From positions 1 to 64,000 of the forward strand of contig JAUVWI010000002.1 of the NCBI GenBank assembly GCA_030604195.1: a stretch of DNA of 64,000 nucleotides, read 5' to 3'. This DNA is from Spirochaetales bacterium. Lineage in GTDB: Bacteria; Spirochaetota; Spirochaetia; SZUA-6; DRHE01. Positions 42,448 to 51,698 of the stretch are shown piece by piece (position 1 is the first letter of the stretch; every line of letters begins with the position of its first letter). A program made the translations under genes and the position numbers. The notes beneath the pieces are model-generated. The model was not told where the DNA came from. It worked only from the letters and a program-made list of their open reading frames with translations, and did no database searches.

Positions 42448-44835
42448 ATGAAAAAAACAACCCTATTAATAATTTTCTCTTTACTTGCATACCTGAGCAC
42501 TGCTCAAAATATTGAGTCCTTTCCCTTCTCAACTGCAACAACTGATAATCTTTTTGCCGCAAAGGTCAACCCGGCTGCCTTAAGTTTCGGAAATGCGGGC
42601 GGCTTCGGTCTGTTAATCAATAATGACTTTCAAGCTCACCAGGATGAGTTCTCCCTCTTTTTCAATTTTACCAATCTCGCATATATAATGGAACATAATC
42701 GCGATAACTTTTTTCATACTGTTGCCCTTTCCCAGAAGGTTATTAGAAATCTCTACCTGGGTAGCGCCTTTAACTGGACTGATACTGACCTCGGCAGATC
42801 CAATCAGACTCTATCCCTGTTAGCCAGGCCACTAGATTCCATATCTCTTTCAGCCCAGGTGAAGAGGAGTTATGAAGCTGATGTTGAATATCTGCTGGGT
42901 TTCGCTTTACGGCCCCTATTCTTTTCCGATTACTTCAAGGATCGTCTAACCTTAAGCGCAGACATAGCCCACAAAGAGGCGTGGCAGGATCCCAGCTTTA
43001 ACCTGCAGAGTGAACTGGCTGACGGACTTCTCTTAAATCTTGGTTATGATAGCACAGAGCAGCTCTTCTGCTTGAATATTGAGATTGCCCTGCCTCATCT
43101 GCAGGCGGGAAGCATTACGCCTTTCAACCAGGACTACAAGCCGAAACAGGGCTACTATTACCTTAATCTGTCATCAAAGAAGAGGCGCACTATAATAATG
43201 GACTCAGCAGAATACTTCTTTGATTATAAACCGGGACCGAAAATTGTTGAGCAGAAAAGAGAAAGCTCATTTGGTCCTTTTTACCTGGTGAGCGGGGAAA
43301 AAACAGTTTGTGAGGTGCTTACAGAGATTGAAGAGCTCAGCAGGGATGACTCGGTTAGAGGGATCCTCTTTGCAAATCATAATTTACTGACCTCCTATGC
43401 CGGCCTGCTGGAGATCAGAGAGGCTCTGCAGGAATTTAAAGAGGCGGGGAAAAAGATAGTGTTTTACTATGAGCAGGCAAACAATCTTAATTATACCCTG
43501 GCTGCTTCAGTGGCCGATAAGATCTATCTCAATCCCCAGGGTTCCATTGATTTAAGCGGTTTTTCCATGTCACTTCCCTATCTTAAGGAGCTGCTGGCGG
43601 ATTTTGGTATAGAAGTGGTAAATTTCAGAAGCCATGACTATAAAACCGGGGGAAACATCCTTTCCGAATCGTCAATGACTGATGAAGAGCGGCAGGCTTT
43701 AGAAGGGCTCATCACAACATTCCATAAACAAGCAGTAGATATGATTAATAAGGGCAGGTCAGATAAGCTCTGTAAACCGGTTATTGAGATTATTGATGAT
43801 GGCCCCTATATGATCGCCGGCCGAGCGCTTGCAGCCGGCCTGGTTGATGAACTTATCTACCAGGATCAGGTCGAAGAGAAGATCAAGGGACTTTTCTTTA
43901 TTGACGGAATTGTTGATCATCGCGGTGCGCCGCCGGTACGTTCCGACTGGAGTGATAAGCCAACCTCAAAGATAGCCCTTATTCATGCTACAGGGAGTAT
44001 CCATCCTGGTAAAAGCCGGTTGGGAGAGTCCATTGGTTCAGATAGTCTTGCCCGGGCCATTAGAGCGGCCAGGCAGGATAATTCAATCGAGGGAATTATC
44101 CTGCGGGTGGACAGCCCCGGGGGTTCCGCCCTGGCTTCCGATGTTATAGCCCGGGAGCTTGGCTTGTGCCGTAGCGGCTATCAGGCAAAACCTGTAGTTG
44201 TATCCATGGGCGGAGTAGCTGCTTCCGGGGGTTACTATATATCCTGCCTGGCTGACAAGATCATTGCCCAGCCGGTAACCGTAACCGGCTCAATCGGGGT
44301 TATCGGCCTCACTGTAAACCTGGAAGAACTCTTTGAGAAGATCAAGGTCAACTGGTCCACTATTAAAACCGGCGAACATGCGGACCTGGGGGCTCTGCAC
44401 CGGCCCATGAGTGAAGAGGAAAAAGATATTATCAGGGAATGGATCACCCATATATATATGAGCTTCACCGAAATTGTTGCCGAAGGCAGAGACCTGGATA
44501 TTGAAAATGTGCACCGGATTGCCCAGGGACGAGTCTGGTCAGGAGCCGAGGCGCAAAAAATCGGCCTGGTAGATAAAATTGGCGGTTATAAAAAAGCAAT
44601 TGAAGTTCTAAAAGAACTGGCTTCCATAAACAGAGCTGTCGAACTGGTTTCTTTTCCCAGGAGAAGGGGGATACCGCTTGTCCTGGAAAGTTCACTGGCA
44701 AGTGAGTATCTCAACATGGAAAATAAAAGCAAGCTGCCGGAAAGTTTCGATTCCCTACTGAAGCTGGCGGAAACTTACAGCCAATTTGGTGATGAAAGAG
44801 TTTTATTGATCCTACCCTATGAGTTTAACTGGTAG
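42448..44835 (+). CDS. sppA: Signal peptide peptidase SppA (S49) fused to an N-terminal outer-membrane-like barrel domain
   Basis: The 795-residue protein has a cleavable signal peptide (MKKTTLLIIFSLLAYLSTAQ), then about 240 residues of beta-rich sequence with STATTDNLFAAKVNPAALSF, the N-P-A opening used by FadL/PorV-like barrel proteins. The S49 tandem follows (about 280-795). The catalytic dyad is present: lysine 399 in SHDYKTGGN and serine 593 in GGVAASGGYY, with RVDSPGGSALAS before it. The usual N-terminal membrane anchor of SppA is replaced by the barrel-like region, which would place the protease on the outer membrane or in the periplasm. ACAAGGAGAA lies just before the ATG, 15 bases after the methyltransferase. 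Confidence 0.88.
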   Translation: MKKTTLLIIFSLLAYLSTAQNIESFPFSTATTDNLFAAKVNPAALSFGNAGGFGLLINNDFQAHQDEFSLFFNFTNLAYIMEHNRDNFFHTVALSQKVIRNLYLGSAFNWTDTDLGRSNQTLSLLARPLDSISLSAQVKRSYEADVEYLLGFALRPLFFSDYFKDRLTLSADIAHKEAWQDPSFNLQSELADGLLLNLGYDSTEQLFCLNIEIALPHLQAGSITPFNQDYKPKQGYYYLNLSSKKRRTIIMDSAEYFFDYKPGPKIVEQKRESSFGPFYLVSGEKTVCEVLTEIEELSRDDSVRGILFANHNLLTSYAGLLEIREALQEFKEAGKKIVFYYEQANNLNYTLAASVADKIYLNPQGSIDLSGFSMSLPYLKELLADFGIEVVNFRSHDYKTGGNILSESSMTDEERQALEGLITTFHKQAVDMINKGRSDKLCKPVIEIIDDGPYMIAGRALAAGLVDELIYQDQVEEKIKGLFFIDGIVDHRGAPPVRSDWSDKPTSKIALIHATGSIHPGKSRLGESIGSDSLARAIRAARQDNSIEGIILRVDSPGGSALASDVIARELGLCRSGYQAKPVVVSMGGVAASGGYYISCLADKIIAQPVTVTGSIGVIGLTVNLEELFEKIKVNWSTIKTGEHADLGALHRPMSEEEKDIIREWITHIYMSFTEIVAEGRDLDIENVHRIAQGRVWSGAEAQKIGLVDKIGGYKKAIEVLKELASINRAVELVSFPRRRGIPLVLESSLASEYLNMENKSKLPESFDSLLKLAETYSQFGDERVLLILPYEFNW

Positions 44836-44860
44836 ATATTACGAATATTATATTTTTTTC

Positions 44861-44902
44861 TTGACTTAAGTGAGTTTTTGTTTAAAATGAAGGTACCTAG
44901 GT
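44861..44902 (+). promoter_or_regulatory. Promoter and operator-like palindromes of the TRAP operon
   Basis: TTGACT (44861-44866) and TAAAAT (44883-44888) are 16 bases apart. Right at the expected start two overlapping palindromes occur: AGGTACCT (44891-44898) and ACCTAGGT (44895-44902). The leader to dctP is about 200 bases and contains a second AAGGAGG (near 44941-44947) with no ordinary start codon after it, and a 38-codon open frame (GTG 44988) that runs in frame into dctP but shows no protein family features. Confidence 0.6.
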
Positions 44903-45101
44903 AGTCAGGTATAACTATACAAAAGATTACAATTTATAAAAAGGAGGATTCTATTAAGAAAAACTATTAGAGGTAGTCATCTATACAGTGCTGGAAGAAG
45001 ATAAAACTGCCGATTATCTTACCCTGGCGAAAAAGATATACCTGGCCTGGCTATTAAATGGGTTTGATAAAATCGGCAGAAATTTTATAGGAGGTTTTAT
45101 A

Positions 45102-46187
45102 GTGAAGAGAAAGAATGTGCAAAAGTTAATTATTGTTGCTAGTTTGCTCATAGCGCTGGCAATAGTTGTACCCATGCTGATCGGCTGTAGCGGCAAATCA
45201 GAAGCCACTTCAGAAGCACCGGCGCAAAAGAAAGAAACCATCAAGTGGCGGCTTCAATCCTATGCCGGTCCTGCCCTGAATGATCATGTCTGTAAAAATG
45301 CAATGGATGAGTTTAATATTGCAGCGAACGGAGAGATGGTCATCGAGGTATATACGGCTGATGAGTTGGTGCCCCACGGTGAACTCTTTCGAGCATTACA
45401 GGAAGGAACAATTGACGCAGTCTGCAGTGACGATGACTCAATTGCATCTCCTGTAGATGTGTCCATATTTGCCGCTTACTTCCCCTTTGCCGCGCGCTAC
45501 GGGCTGGATGTTAACGCATTGTGGAATTGGTGCGGCTTAAACGAAATTTGGGAGGAAGCCTATGATGAAATTGAAGGCGTCACCTGGATAAGCCAGGGAA
45601 GCTGGGACCCATGCAATTTCGCTACCACCAAACCAATCCGCTCCATTGAAGACTTTAAGGGATTGAGAATGTATATGTTCCCGACCGGGGGCCAATTCAT
45701 GCAGCAATTCGGCGTTGTCCCCCAGTCTCTTCCCTATGAGGACGTGGAAATGGCCATTCAAACAGGTATACTGGACGGAGTTGCCTGGTCCGGCATTACC
45801 GAGGATTATACTGTGGGCTGGGCTGATGTTACCAACTATTATCTGACTAATCCTATATCCGGCGCCTGGTCAGGCGGTTGGTTTGTCAATACCGAGGCCT
45901 GGGAGAAGGTGCCTCCTCACCTGCAGCAGTTGTTCCGCCTGGCAGTAGACAAATCACATTACTACCGTCTGCACTGGTATTGGTATGGTGAAGCTCACTA
46001 CCGGACAAAGGGAGGAAAGCTGGAACTTACCACCATCCCCGACGATGAATGGAAGGTGGTTGAAGAGGCGGCAATGAAGTACTGGGACGAGATTGCTCAA
46101 AAGAGCCCCAGGAGTGCAAAAGTGGTTAAGATTCTCAAAGATTACATCGCAACCATGGAAGCAGCCGGTGCTCCTTACCGATACTAA
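45102..46187 (+). CDS. dctP: TRAP transporter substrate-binding lipoprotein DctP
   Basis: This periplasmic binding protein captures carboxylates or related acids for a TRAP transporter. I start at GTG 45102 because AGGAGG lies 7 bases upstream and the result is a lipoprotein signal: MKRKNVQKLIIVASLLIALA, then the lipobox L-I-G-C with cysteine 29. The family segments RLQSYAGPALNDHVC, FKGLRMYMFPTGGQFMQQFG and GAWSGGWFVNTEAWEKVPPH follow; the arginine in the latter region of DctP proteins is replaced by context I cannot judge. At 361 residues it is normal. It is separated from dctQ by a hairpin. Confidence 0.92.
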   Translation: MKRKNVQKLIIVASLLIALAIVVPMLIGCSGKSEATSEAPAQKKETIKWRLQSYAGPALNDHVCKNAMDEFNIAANGEMVIEVYTADELVPHGELFRALQEGTIDAVCSDDDSIASPVDVSIFAAYFPFAARYGLDVNALWNWCGLNEIWEEAYDEIEGVTWISQGSWDPCNFATTKPIRSIEDFKGLRMYMFPTGGQFMQQFGVVPQSLPYEDVEMAIQTGILDGVAWSGITEDYTVGWADVTNYYLTNPISGAWSGGWFVNTEAWEKVPPHLQQLFRLAVDKSHYYRLHWYWYGEAHYRTKGGKLELTTIPDDEWKVVEEAAMKYWDEIAQKSPRSAKVVKILKDYIATMEAAGAPYRY

Positions 46188-46245
46188 TAAACCGGGCAAT
46201 AAGAGTTTAGTTACAGCGCGGTTTTAAGCCGCATCAAGAGGTTTG

Positions 46246-46282
46246 CCTTCCCTATGGTACTCTACGCCATGAATGGGGAAGG
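46246..46282 (+). terminator. Hairpin between dctP and dctQ
   Basis: CCTTCCC (46246-46252) pairs with GGGAAGG (46276-46282), and inside it ATGG (46254-46257) pairs with CCAT (46267-46270). No T run follows, so it is more likely an mRNA stabiliser or processing site that favours dctP expression than a true terminator. Confidence 0.5.
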
Positions 46283-46324
46283 TAACCTCAACTATTCCAA
46301 TTATAAAGGACAGGAGGAACTTAA

Positions 46325-46837
46325 GTGATTAAAGCGGCAAAAGCCTACGTACGGTATATGGATAAAACCAGCCGGGTGGTGGGTAGGTTTGCAATGTATT
46401 TGATTTTCGTAATGATGGCTATTCTACTTTTAGAGACTGTGGCCAGAATTATCTTCAACCGCTCCCAGATATGGACAGTGGAGATGGCGCAATTTTTTAT
46501 GGCCGCCTATTACCTGCTCGGCGGCGGCTACACCCTGATTATCGGGGGCCATGTCAGAATGGACCTCTTCTACCAGAAGTGGTCGGCCAAGAAAAAAGCC
46601 CTTGCCGATGTTATTACCTTTTTTATCACCCTCATATACATGGTGGTGCTCTTGTACGGCGGCATTAAAGGTCTTCTATATAGTATTAAATATAATCAAG
46701 TCAGTTATTCTTCCTGGGCGCCGCCTGTAACTCCCATCAAGATTATTATGCTAATCGGAATTACACTGATGCTCTTACAGACGATATCCGAGTTAATCAA
46801 GGATCTGGCAATAGCCAGAGGGGAGGAGATAACATGA
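46325..46837 (+). CDS. dctQ: TRAP transporter small membrane subunit DctQ
   Basis: This 170-residue inner-membrane protein has four hydrophobic helices (about 20-42, 55-77, 92-112, 133-155) and the family's E-M-A-Q-F-F/G-G-G-Y pattern in TVEMAQFFMAAYYLLGGGYT. It bridges the binding protein and the large subunit. The start is GTG with AGGAGG 8 bases upstream. It overlaps dctM by 4 bases (ATGA), so the two membrane subunits are translationally coupled. Confidence 0.9.
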   Translation: MIKAAKAYVRYMDKTSRVVGRFAMYLIFVMMAILLLETVARIIFNRSQIWTVEMAQFFMAAYYLLGGGYTLIIGGHVRMDLFYQKWSAKKKALADVITFFITLIYMVVLLYGGIKGLLYSIKYNQVSYSSWAPPVTPIKIIMLIGITLMLLQTISELIKDLAIARGEEIT

Positions 46838-48150
46838 GTTATGAACTTATGGCTATCCTGATGTTCACCTCGATGCTGGTCATGCTTCTCACCGGGCGGC
46901 ACATCTACGCTGTTATCGGTGGTGTAGCCGTTATTTTCTCTCTGGCTCTTTGGGGAAAGGGTGGTTCCGGACTGGCCTTCCACGCAGTTTTTTCCCTGCT
47001 TAATTGGTATCCCCTCCTGACCCTGCCAATATTCATCTATATGGGTTATATGTTTTCCAAGTCAGGTATAGCGGATGACCTTTACAAGATGTTGCATGTC
47101 TGGATGGGTCCGGTCAGGGGCGGCCTGGCAATAGGAACCATCGGCCTTATGGCTATAATAGCGGCCATGAATGGGTTGAGTGTAGCCGGAATGGCCATTG
47201 GAAATACTCTCGCCTTACCGGAAATGCTTAAGCGAAAGTATGACAAGGTAATGCTGACCGGAGTAATCCAGGCCGGCAGTTCCCTGGGCATAATGATACC
47301 GCCCAGCGTAGTTCTTGTTCTCTATGGAATGATAGCCAGGCAGCCTGTTGGGCGGCTCTGGATTGCCGGTTTTTTCCCCGGATTAATGTTGGCATTCATG
47401 TTTATGCTATACATCTTTATCAGATGTCTTTTTCAGCCTCACCTGGGACCGGCCTTACCAAAGGAAGAACGGCAGATGCCCTTTATGAAGAAGCTGCTGC
47501 TGCTCCGGGCCGGCTTTGTTCCTTTAGCCATTATTTTTTCGATGTCGGGACTCTTTTTCATGGGTGTAACCAGTCTGGTCGAGAGTTCAGCGGTAGGCGC
47601 TACATTAGTTACCATTGTCGCTATAGTCAACCGGAGGCTAAGCTGGAAGGGAATGATTGAAGTACTCTCTGAGACTCTCAGCGTCAGCTGTATGTTTATG
47701 TGGGTTATTCTGGCGGCACTTGGCTTTGGCGCCGTCTTTGACGGTCTTGGCGCTGTACATGCAATAAAGAGCCTGTTTCTCGGGTACGGATTCGGTCCCT
47801 GGGGAATAATAATCATGATGCAGCTTTCCTACATCCTGATGGGCATGTTTCTGGACGATACTGCCATGCTCATCATTGTTGCTCCCCTTTATGTGCCCCT
47901 GGTGATCCAGCTGGGTTTCAGCCCGATTTGGTATGGTATTCTCTATACCATAACCTGCCAGATCGCTTACCTGACGCCTCCCTTTGGTTACAACCTCTTT
48001 CTTATGAAGGCAATGGCTCCCAAAGAGATAACCCTGGGAGATATATACCGCTCGGTCTGGCCCTTTGTGTTGATAATGATTTTTGGTCTGGTCATTATAA
48101 TGATCTTTCCCACTATAGCTACCTGGTTGCCTGATCTATATTATAAATAA
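46834..48150 (+). CDS. dctM: TRAP transporter large permease DctM
   Basis: This 438-residue permease with about 12 membrane helices drives solute uptake with the sodium gradient. Family segments: YPLLTLPIFIYMGYMFSKSG, GSSLGIMIPPSVVLVLYGMI, and GMFLDDTAMLIIVAPLYVPL, followed by YLTPPFGYNLFLMKAMAPKE. It completes the dctPQM operon. The substrate is not evident; with dctP of this length it may be a C4-dicarboxylate, sialic acid or another organic acid. Confidence 0.95.
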   Translation: MSYELMAILMFTSMLVMLLTGRHIYAVIGGVAVIFSLALWGKGGSGLAFHAVFSLLNWYPLLTLPIFIYMGYMFSKSGIADDLYKMLHVWMGPVRGGLAIGTIGLMAIIAAMNGLSVAGMAIGNTLALPEMLKRKYDKVMLTGVIQAGSSLGIMIPPSVVLVLYGMIARQPVGRLWIAGFFPGLMLAFMFMLYIFIRCLFQPHLGPALPKEERQMPFMKKLLLLRAGFVPLAIIFSMSGLFFMGVTSLVESSAVGATLVTIVAIVNRRLSWKGMIEVLSETLSVSCMFMWVILAALGFGAVFDGLGAVHAIKSLFLGYGFGPWGIIIMMQLSYILMGMFLDDTAMLIIVAPLYVPLVIQLGFSPIWYGILYTITCQIAYLTPPFGYNLFLMKAMAPKEITLGDIYRSVWPFVLIMIFGLVIIMIFPTIATWLPDLYYK

Positions 48151-48275
48151 TGGGAACACTATAGAATTGATGTAAGGAGGAATAGCCTTAGGCTCAGTAA
48201 TTCAAGCAATGCAATGCGTGCCGCGGCCCATTCGGTTGGGTAGATACTCCATGAGCAATTATGATATTATAGTTT

Positions 48276-49772
48276 ATGGCCGCGTCTAGTGAAGCAGAGC
48301 AAAGGCTATTCCTTCATCTCTATGAAAAGATAATATCCAGAGAAATAACCACATTTGCCAATTTGGTCGATTATGTTTCCAAACTCAAGTACCCGGTAAA
48401 ATCAGATAAGGTTATCTATAAATCATTCCAGTTATTAAAAGAACTTCACTGGGGTTTCTTCAAAGACTTAAACCGGGCTGATTATACCAGATTATGGAAG
48501 GAACTGGTTCTTCCCTATGGTGATTTCAAAGAAGGGGGCGACCTCAAGAGGAACATTTCAGTCTCCAACATATTTGTGGCCATGCTCGATATTCATGGCT
48601 ATACAAAGTTCTGCCAGGAGAGCAAGGGAAATCTTTCCCGCCTGCGCAAGCTTGATGAGTTTCTTCATGATGGAATCAAAAAGATAGCCGGGCGCAACCA
48701 TGCCCTGGCAACCCGGGAAAGGGGTGATGAGATCATTATTATCGCCGCCTCCGCCACTGACGCTATAAAAACCACCCTGGAAATTATAAACAGTTTTTCC
48801 AAACGCTCGGTTATCAAGGATAGGTCGTTGCAGAGCAACAGAAAGGATTTCAGTATAATCCTGCCGGATTTTAAGATTACCGCAGGAATCGCCGGAGGCA
48901 ACCTTACAACACCCTTAATTATAACTGAGAGCGGACTGTTATCCGGCTACCTCATTAATACTGCTGCCAGACTGCAGAGCCGCGCTAACGAGCTTTCACC
49001 AAAAGAATCGAAGATAATGGCAGTGCAGAGCGTATACAACAGCTATCTGAAGGAAAATAAGGTGGTTAAAAACGATCTCTACGCCAAGAATCTGATCTTC
49101 TTTTTCAATAACGGTCCGGTCAGCTTTAAAGGAGTGAAGCTATATTCTTATGAGATTATCTTTAAAAACAGCGAAAGATACAGGGAAAAATATGTCAAGC
49201 TCATGGAAGTTCTCTATGATTCCTTAAAACAGCAGTTATGGAAGCAGAAGATCTTTCTTGATCTTATGGCCGCGGTAAGCGAAGCCCTTTCCAGAATGGC
49301 GCCTTTCAGTGTTGAGGTTACCAATACATTTGATCCTGATCAAAGAGGGAAAATAACCAATGCTTTTCTATTGCAGCTCTGCACTAAAGCCAGCCAGCTG
49401 TATGATAAGGAAGATGATTACCCGTCAGCAATTTCCCTACTGGGACAGATTCAGCTCCTGCTGGAGCAGGTACCCGGCTTTGATAGACTTCTCTACAGCT
49501 ATGTGGCTGAAGTCAATGTTAAATACAGTGAGCTGATGAAAGGTTTTAATCAGAAACTTGAACGGGAAATCGAAGAAAGAATAGATTCTATTTTTAATGA
49601 GCAGTATAAAACAGCCTATCTGAATTCAAAAAAAGCCGCAATTACTTATGATAAATTAAGAAGCTATGCTAAAAAAAGCAAGGCCCTGAGTAAAAAGAAG
49701 TTTATCTGGTACAATTTGATCGAAGAAAATCGCGATACGCTTGAACTGGAGATCTACTCCGGTAAAAAATGA
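48276..49772 (+). CDS. Class III nucleotide-cyclase-like protein with long helical tail
   Basis: The middle of this 498-residue protein has the cyclase homology pattern: FVAMLDIHGYTKFCQE (about 101-115), with the first metal aspartate D105 in L-D-I-H-G-Y-T, then RERGDEIIIIAASATDAIKT (147-166) with the second in G-D-E-I. The later base- and ribose-binding segments are hard to identify, so activity is uncertain. The first 95 residues and the last 200 (KQQLWKQKIFLDLMAAVSEA through LEREIEERIDSIFNEQYKTA) are helical and do not match anything I know. No ribosome binding site precedes ATG 48276; the start may lie elsewhere. Spirochaetes have many such cyclase-like proteins. It follows dctM by 125 bases. 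Confidence 0.6.
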   Translation: MAASSEAEQRLFLHLYEKIISREITTFANLVDYVSKLKYPVKSDKVIYKSFQLLKELHWGFFKDLNRADYTRLWKELVLPYGDFKEGGDLKRNISVSNIFVAMLDIHGYTKFCQESKGNLSRLRKLDEFLHDGIKKIAGRNHALATRERGDEIIIIAASATDAIKTTLEIINSFSKRSVIKDRSLQSNRKDFSIILPDFKITAGIAGGNLTTPLIITESGLLSGYLINTAARLQSRANELSPKESKIMAVQSVYNSYLKENKVVKNDLYAKNLIFFFNNGPVSFKGVKLYSYEIIFKNSERYREKYVKLMEVLYDSLKQQLWKQKIFLDLMAAVSEALSRMAPFSVEVTNTFDPDQRGKITNAFLLQLCTKASQLYDKEDDYPSAISLLGQIQLLLEQVPGFDRLLYSYVAEVNVKYSELMKGFNQKLEREIEERIDSIFNEQYKTAYLNSKKAAITYDKLRSYAKKSKALSKKKFIWYNLIEENRDTLELEIYSGKK

Positions 49773-49796
49773 TTATACATTTAAAAAGGAGGAGCT

Positions 49797-50618
49797 ATGA
49801 AATTTAGAATTAAAGTAATTATTACGGTACTGCTGGTGCTATTCCTGATTGGCTGTGTTGATACCTCGACTATAGTCAAGGTTAATCAAGACGGCAGCGG
49901 CACCATTGAAGAGAGGGTAATCATAAGCCTGGGTTTTATGCAGCTAATGCAGGGAATGTCGGGTGAAGCTGCGGAACCTGTAGAAAATTTAAATCTGCTG
50001 GATGAAGATAAATTAAAAGAAAAAGCAGCCCGGATCGGTGAAAATGTTGCTCTTGTATCGGCTGAGAGTATTAAGACTGACAGCGGCACCGGCTACAAAG
50101 CAATCTACAGTTTTAAAGATATCAATAAAATACGGATAAATCAGAATCCGGCGGAGAATGTACCAACCCCCGGTCCGGGCGGCCCTGACGCTGAAGAAAC
50201 AGGAGAATTCATTACCTTCAGTTTTAAAAAAGGCAGCACATCAACTTTAAATATATTCACGCCACGGGAAGAGCTTGCCGCTAAAAAAGGCCAGGAAAAT
50301 CAAAATACTGCTGCAGCCACAGACCCGGCCGCTGATCCGGGAATGCTGGAAATGATGAGACAGATCTATCAGGATATGCGTATTAGTATGGCTGTTGAGG
50401 TAGAGGGCTCGATCATTGATACCAACGCCCTTTACCGGGAAGGCTCCCGCATAACTATTATGGAGCTCGATTTTGGTAAACTCCTTGAGAACGAAGAACA
50501 ATTCCAGAAACTTGCCCGGGCTAATCCCGACACTTTAGAAGAGACCAAGGAGCTCTTTAAGGACATTCCGGGCATGAAAGTGGAGCTGCAGGACACTCTT
50601 AATATTTCTTTCCGCTAA
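49797..50618 (+). CDS. Hypothetical lipoprotein
   Basis: The protein has a lipoprotein signal, MKFRIKVIITVLLVLFLIGC with lipobox L-I-G-C (cysteine 20), and 253 mature residues beginning VDTSTIVKVNQDGSGTIEER. The opening, with repeated short beta strands and a following LMQGM/EKAARIG helix, recalls a widespread uncharacterised lipoprotein type, but I cannot name it. The middle (about 120-140) is rich in proline, glycine and acidic residues and is likely a flexible linker. AAAAAGGAGGAG precedes the ATG, 24 bases after the cyclase-like gene, so they are probably co-transcribed. A strong terminator follows. Confidence 0.7.
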   Translation: MKFRIKVIITVLLVLFLIGCVDTSTIVKVNQDGSGTIEERVIISLGFMQLMQGMSGEAAEPVENLNLLDEDKLKEKAARIGENVALVSAESIKTDSGTGYKAIYSFKDINKIRINQNPAENVPTPGPGGPDAEETGEFITFSFKKGSTSTLNIFTPREELAAKKGQENQNTAAATDPAADPGMLEMMRQIYQDMRISMAVEVEGSIIDTNALYREGSRITIMELDFGKLLENEEQFQKLARANPDTLEETKELFKDIPGMKVELQDTLNISFR

Positions 50619-50646
50619 CAGCTCTTTATCCGACCATCAATGAGGC

Positions 50647-50672
50647 GAGAGGGGCGGTTTCCCGCCCCTCTC
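50647..50672. terminator. Bidirectional terminator between lipoprotein and choline-kinase-like genes
   Basis: Perfect 11-base arms, GAGAGGGGCGG (50647-50657) and CCGCCCCTCTC (50662-50672), with a 4-base loop lie between converging genes. The T run is short on both sides, but the GC-rich stem is strong. Confidence 0.75.
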
Positions 50673-50673
50673 T

Positions 50674-51627
50674 CTATACCTTTACATTATATTCATTTTT
50701 CATGAATTCTATATTTTCCCTGGCGTTTTCGTATTTCACTTTACCGTAACTATAAAAATCAAACTCTATTTTAGAGATATTCTTCTGTATCAGGCTCCAC
50801 AGGAACCAGTATATATCGGGAAAGGGCTTAAAGAGATCGATTAAATAAAGATTTTTATCAAAATCCCTGCCCTCGCAGTAATGCTCGACAATACTCTTTT
50901 CAACCTCACGGGAAACCAATATTTCCTGGAACATATCACCGATATCGTAATACCTTGGTGCCATTCCGGCATATTCCCAATCGATAATATACATGGGTTC
51001 GCTGTATTTCTCTTCGTAGCCATTCGTAACCATTATAAAATTCTCTGCTAAAAGATCATTGTGACTGGCTGTATACTCATTTTCAGGTATGTTGGCTATT
51101 TTTGATATTTTAGCTATTGTTTCAATGGTACCTTCTATATCGAACTCAGGATAACTTACGTTCAGCTTTTCAAGAATCCCAGCCATTTTCTTTACTTCAA
51201 CAAGCGGATTAAAAAGTTTGGGCAGCACCACTCCACTATTATGGATTCTTCTGATGGGGTTAACAATTTTTTCCCGGAGCTCTTCGTTTAAGAAATCAGG
51301 GCTCTTTAAGGTGTAACTACCGGTAATAAACTCCACGATAGTCACACTCCACTCGGGTAGATATTTTATAAGCTTCGGGCTTATTCCTACAGCCGCCAGT
51401 TTCTCTATGGCATCTGCCTCGTAATCCCGGTCAATGAAAAGCTCTGTCTTATCACCATATATTCTGACGGCCACATCTCCCATTTCGGATTGAACGCGGT
51501 AGAGCGTGTTGGTTATACCACCGCTTAGTATCTTGATATCTACCTCAGAACCCTGCCACTCCGGCATAAGCTCAAAAAATATGTCTTTAGTAAATTCAAT
51601 TTCCAGAAGATTCTTTGTTTCACTCAT
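50674..51627 (-). CDS. Choline/ethanolamine kinase-like phosphotransferase
   Basis: This APH-fold kinase of 317 residues shows the Brenner motif ASHNDLLAENFI (H-N-D at 189-191) and the metal-binding IIDWEYAGMAPRYYDIGDMF (D216), in the LicA/choline kinase style. The glycine-rich loop ILSGGITNTLYRVQ (33-46) precedes. It phosphorylates a small alcohol, most plausibly choline or ethanolamine. It is the last gene of a long operon with a Fe/phosphonate-class ABC transporter; a CTP:phosphocholine cytidylyltransferase (licC) is not in view, so a lipid- or LPS-decoration role is not shown. The gap to the preceding HAD gene is 71 bases. Confidence 0.85.
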   Translation of the reverse strand: MSETKNLLEIEFTKDIFFELMPEWQGSEVDIKILSGGITNTLYRVQSEMGDVAVRIYGDKTELFIDRDYEADAIEKLAAVGISPKLIKYLPEWSVTIVEFITGSYTLKSPDFLNEELREKIVNPIRRIHNSGVVLPKLFNPLVEVKKMAGILEKLNVSYPEFDIEGTIETIAKISKIANIPENEYTASHNDLLAENFIMVTNGYEEKYSEPMYIIDWEYAGMAPRYYDIGDMFQEILVSREVEKSIVEHYCEGRDFDKNLYLIDLFKPFPDIYWFLWSLIQKNISKIEFDFYSYGKVKYENARENIEFMKNEYNVKV

Positions 51628-51698
51628 CTTGCTTTCCTTTAAAAAGGGAATCCGAAAACGGGCTGATTCCGCTTCGGACCCTCTTACTTATCGATAGC

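Noticed and set aside
44838-44859. ATATT-ACG-AATAT followed by a T run after sppA as a terminator
   Set aside because: Five A-T pairs are too weak to form a stable stem; the T run overlaps the next promoter region.
44988-45101. GTG 44988 as the start of dctP
   Set aside because: It would put 38 residues before the lipoprotein signal; GTG 45102 has AGGAGG and gives a clean lipobox.
48174-48275. Short frame after AAGGAGGA downstream of dctM (MQCVPRPIRLGRYSMSNYD type)
   Set aside because: It overlaps the start of the cyclase-like gene in another frame and has no family features or correctly spaced start.
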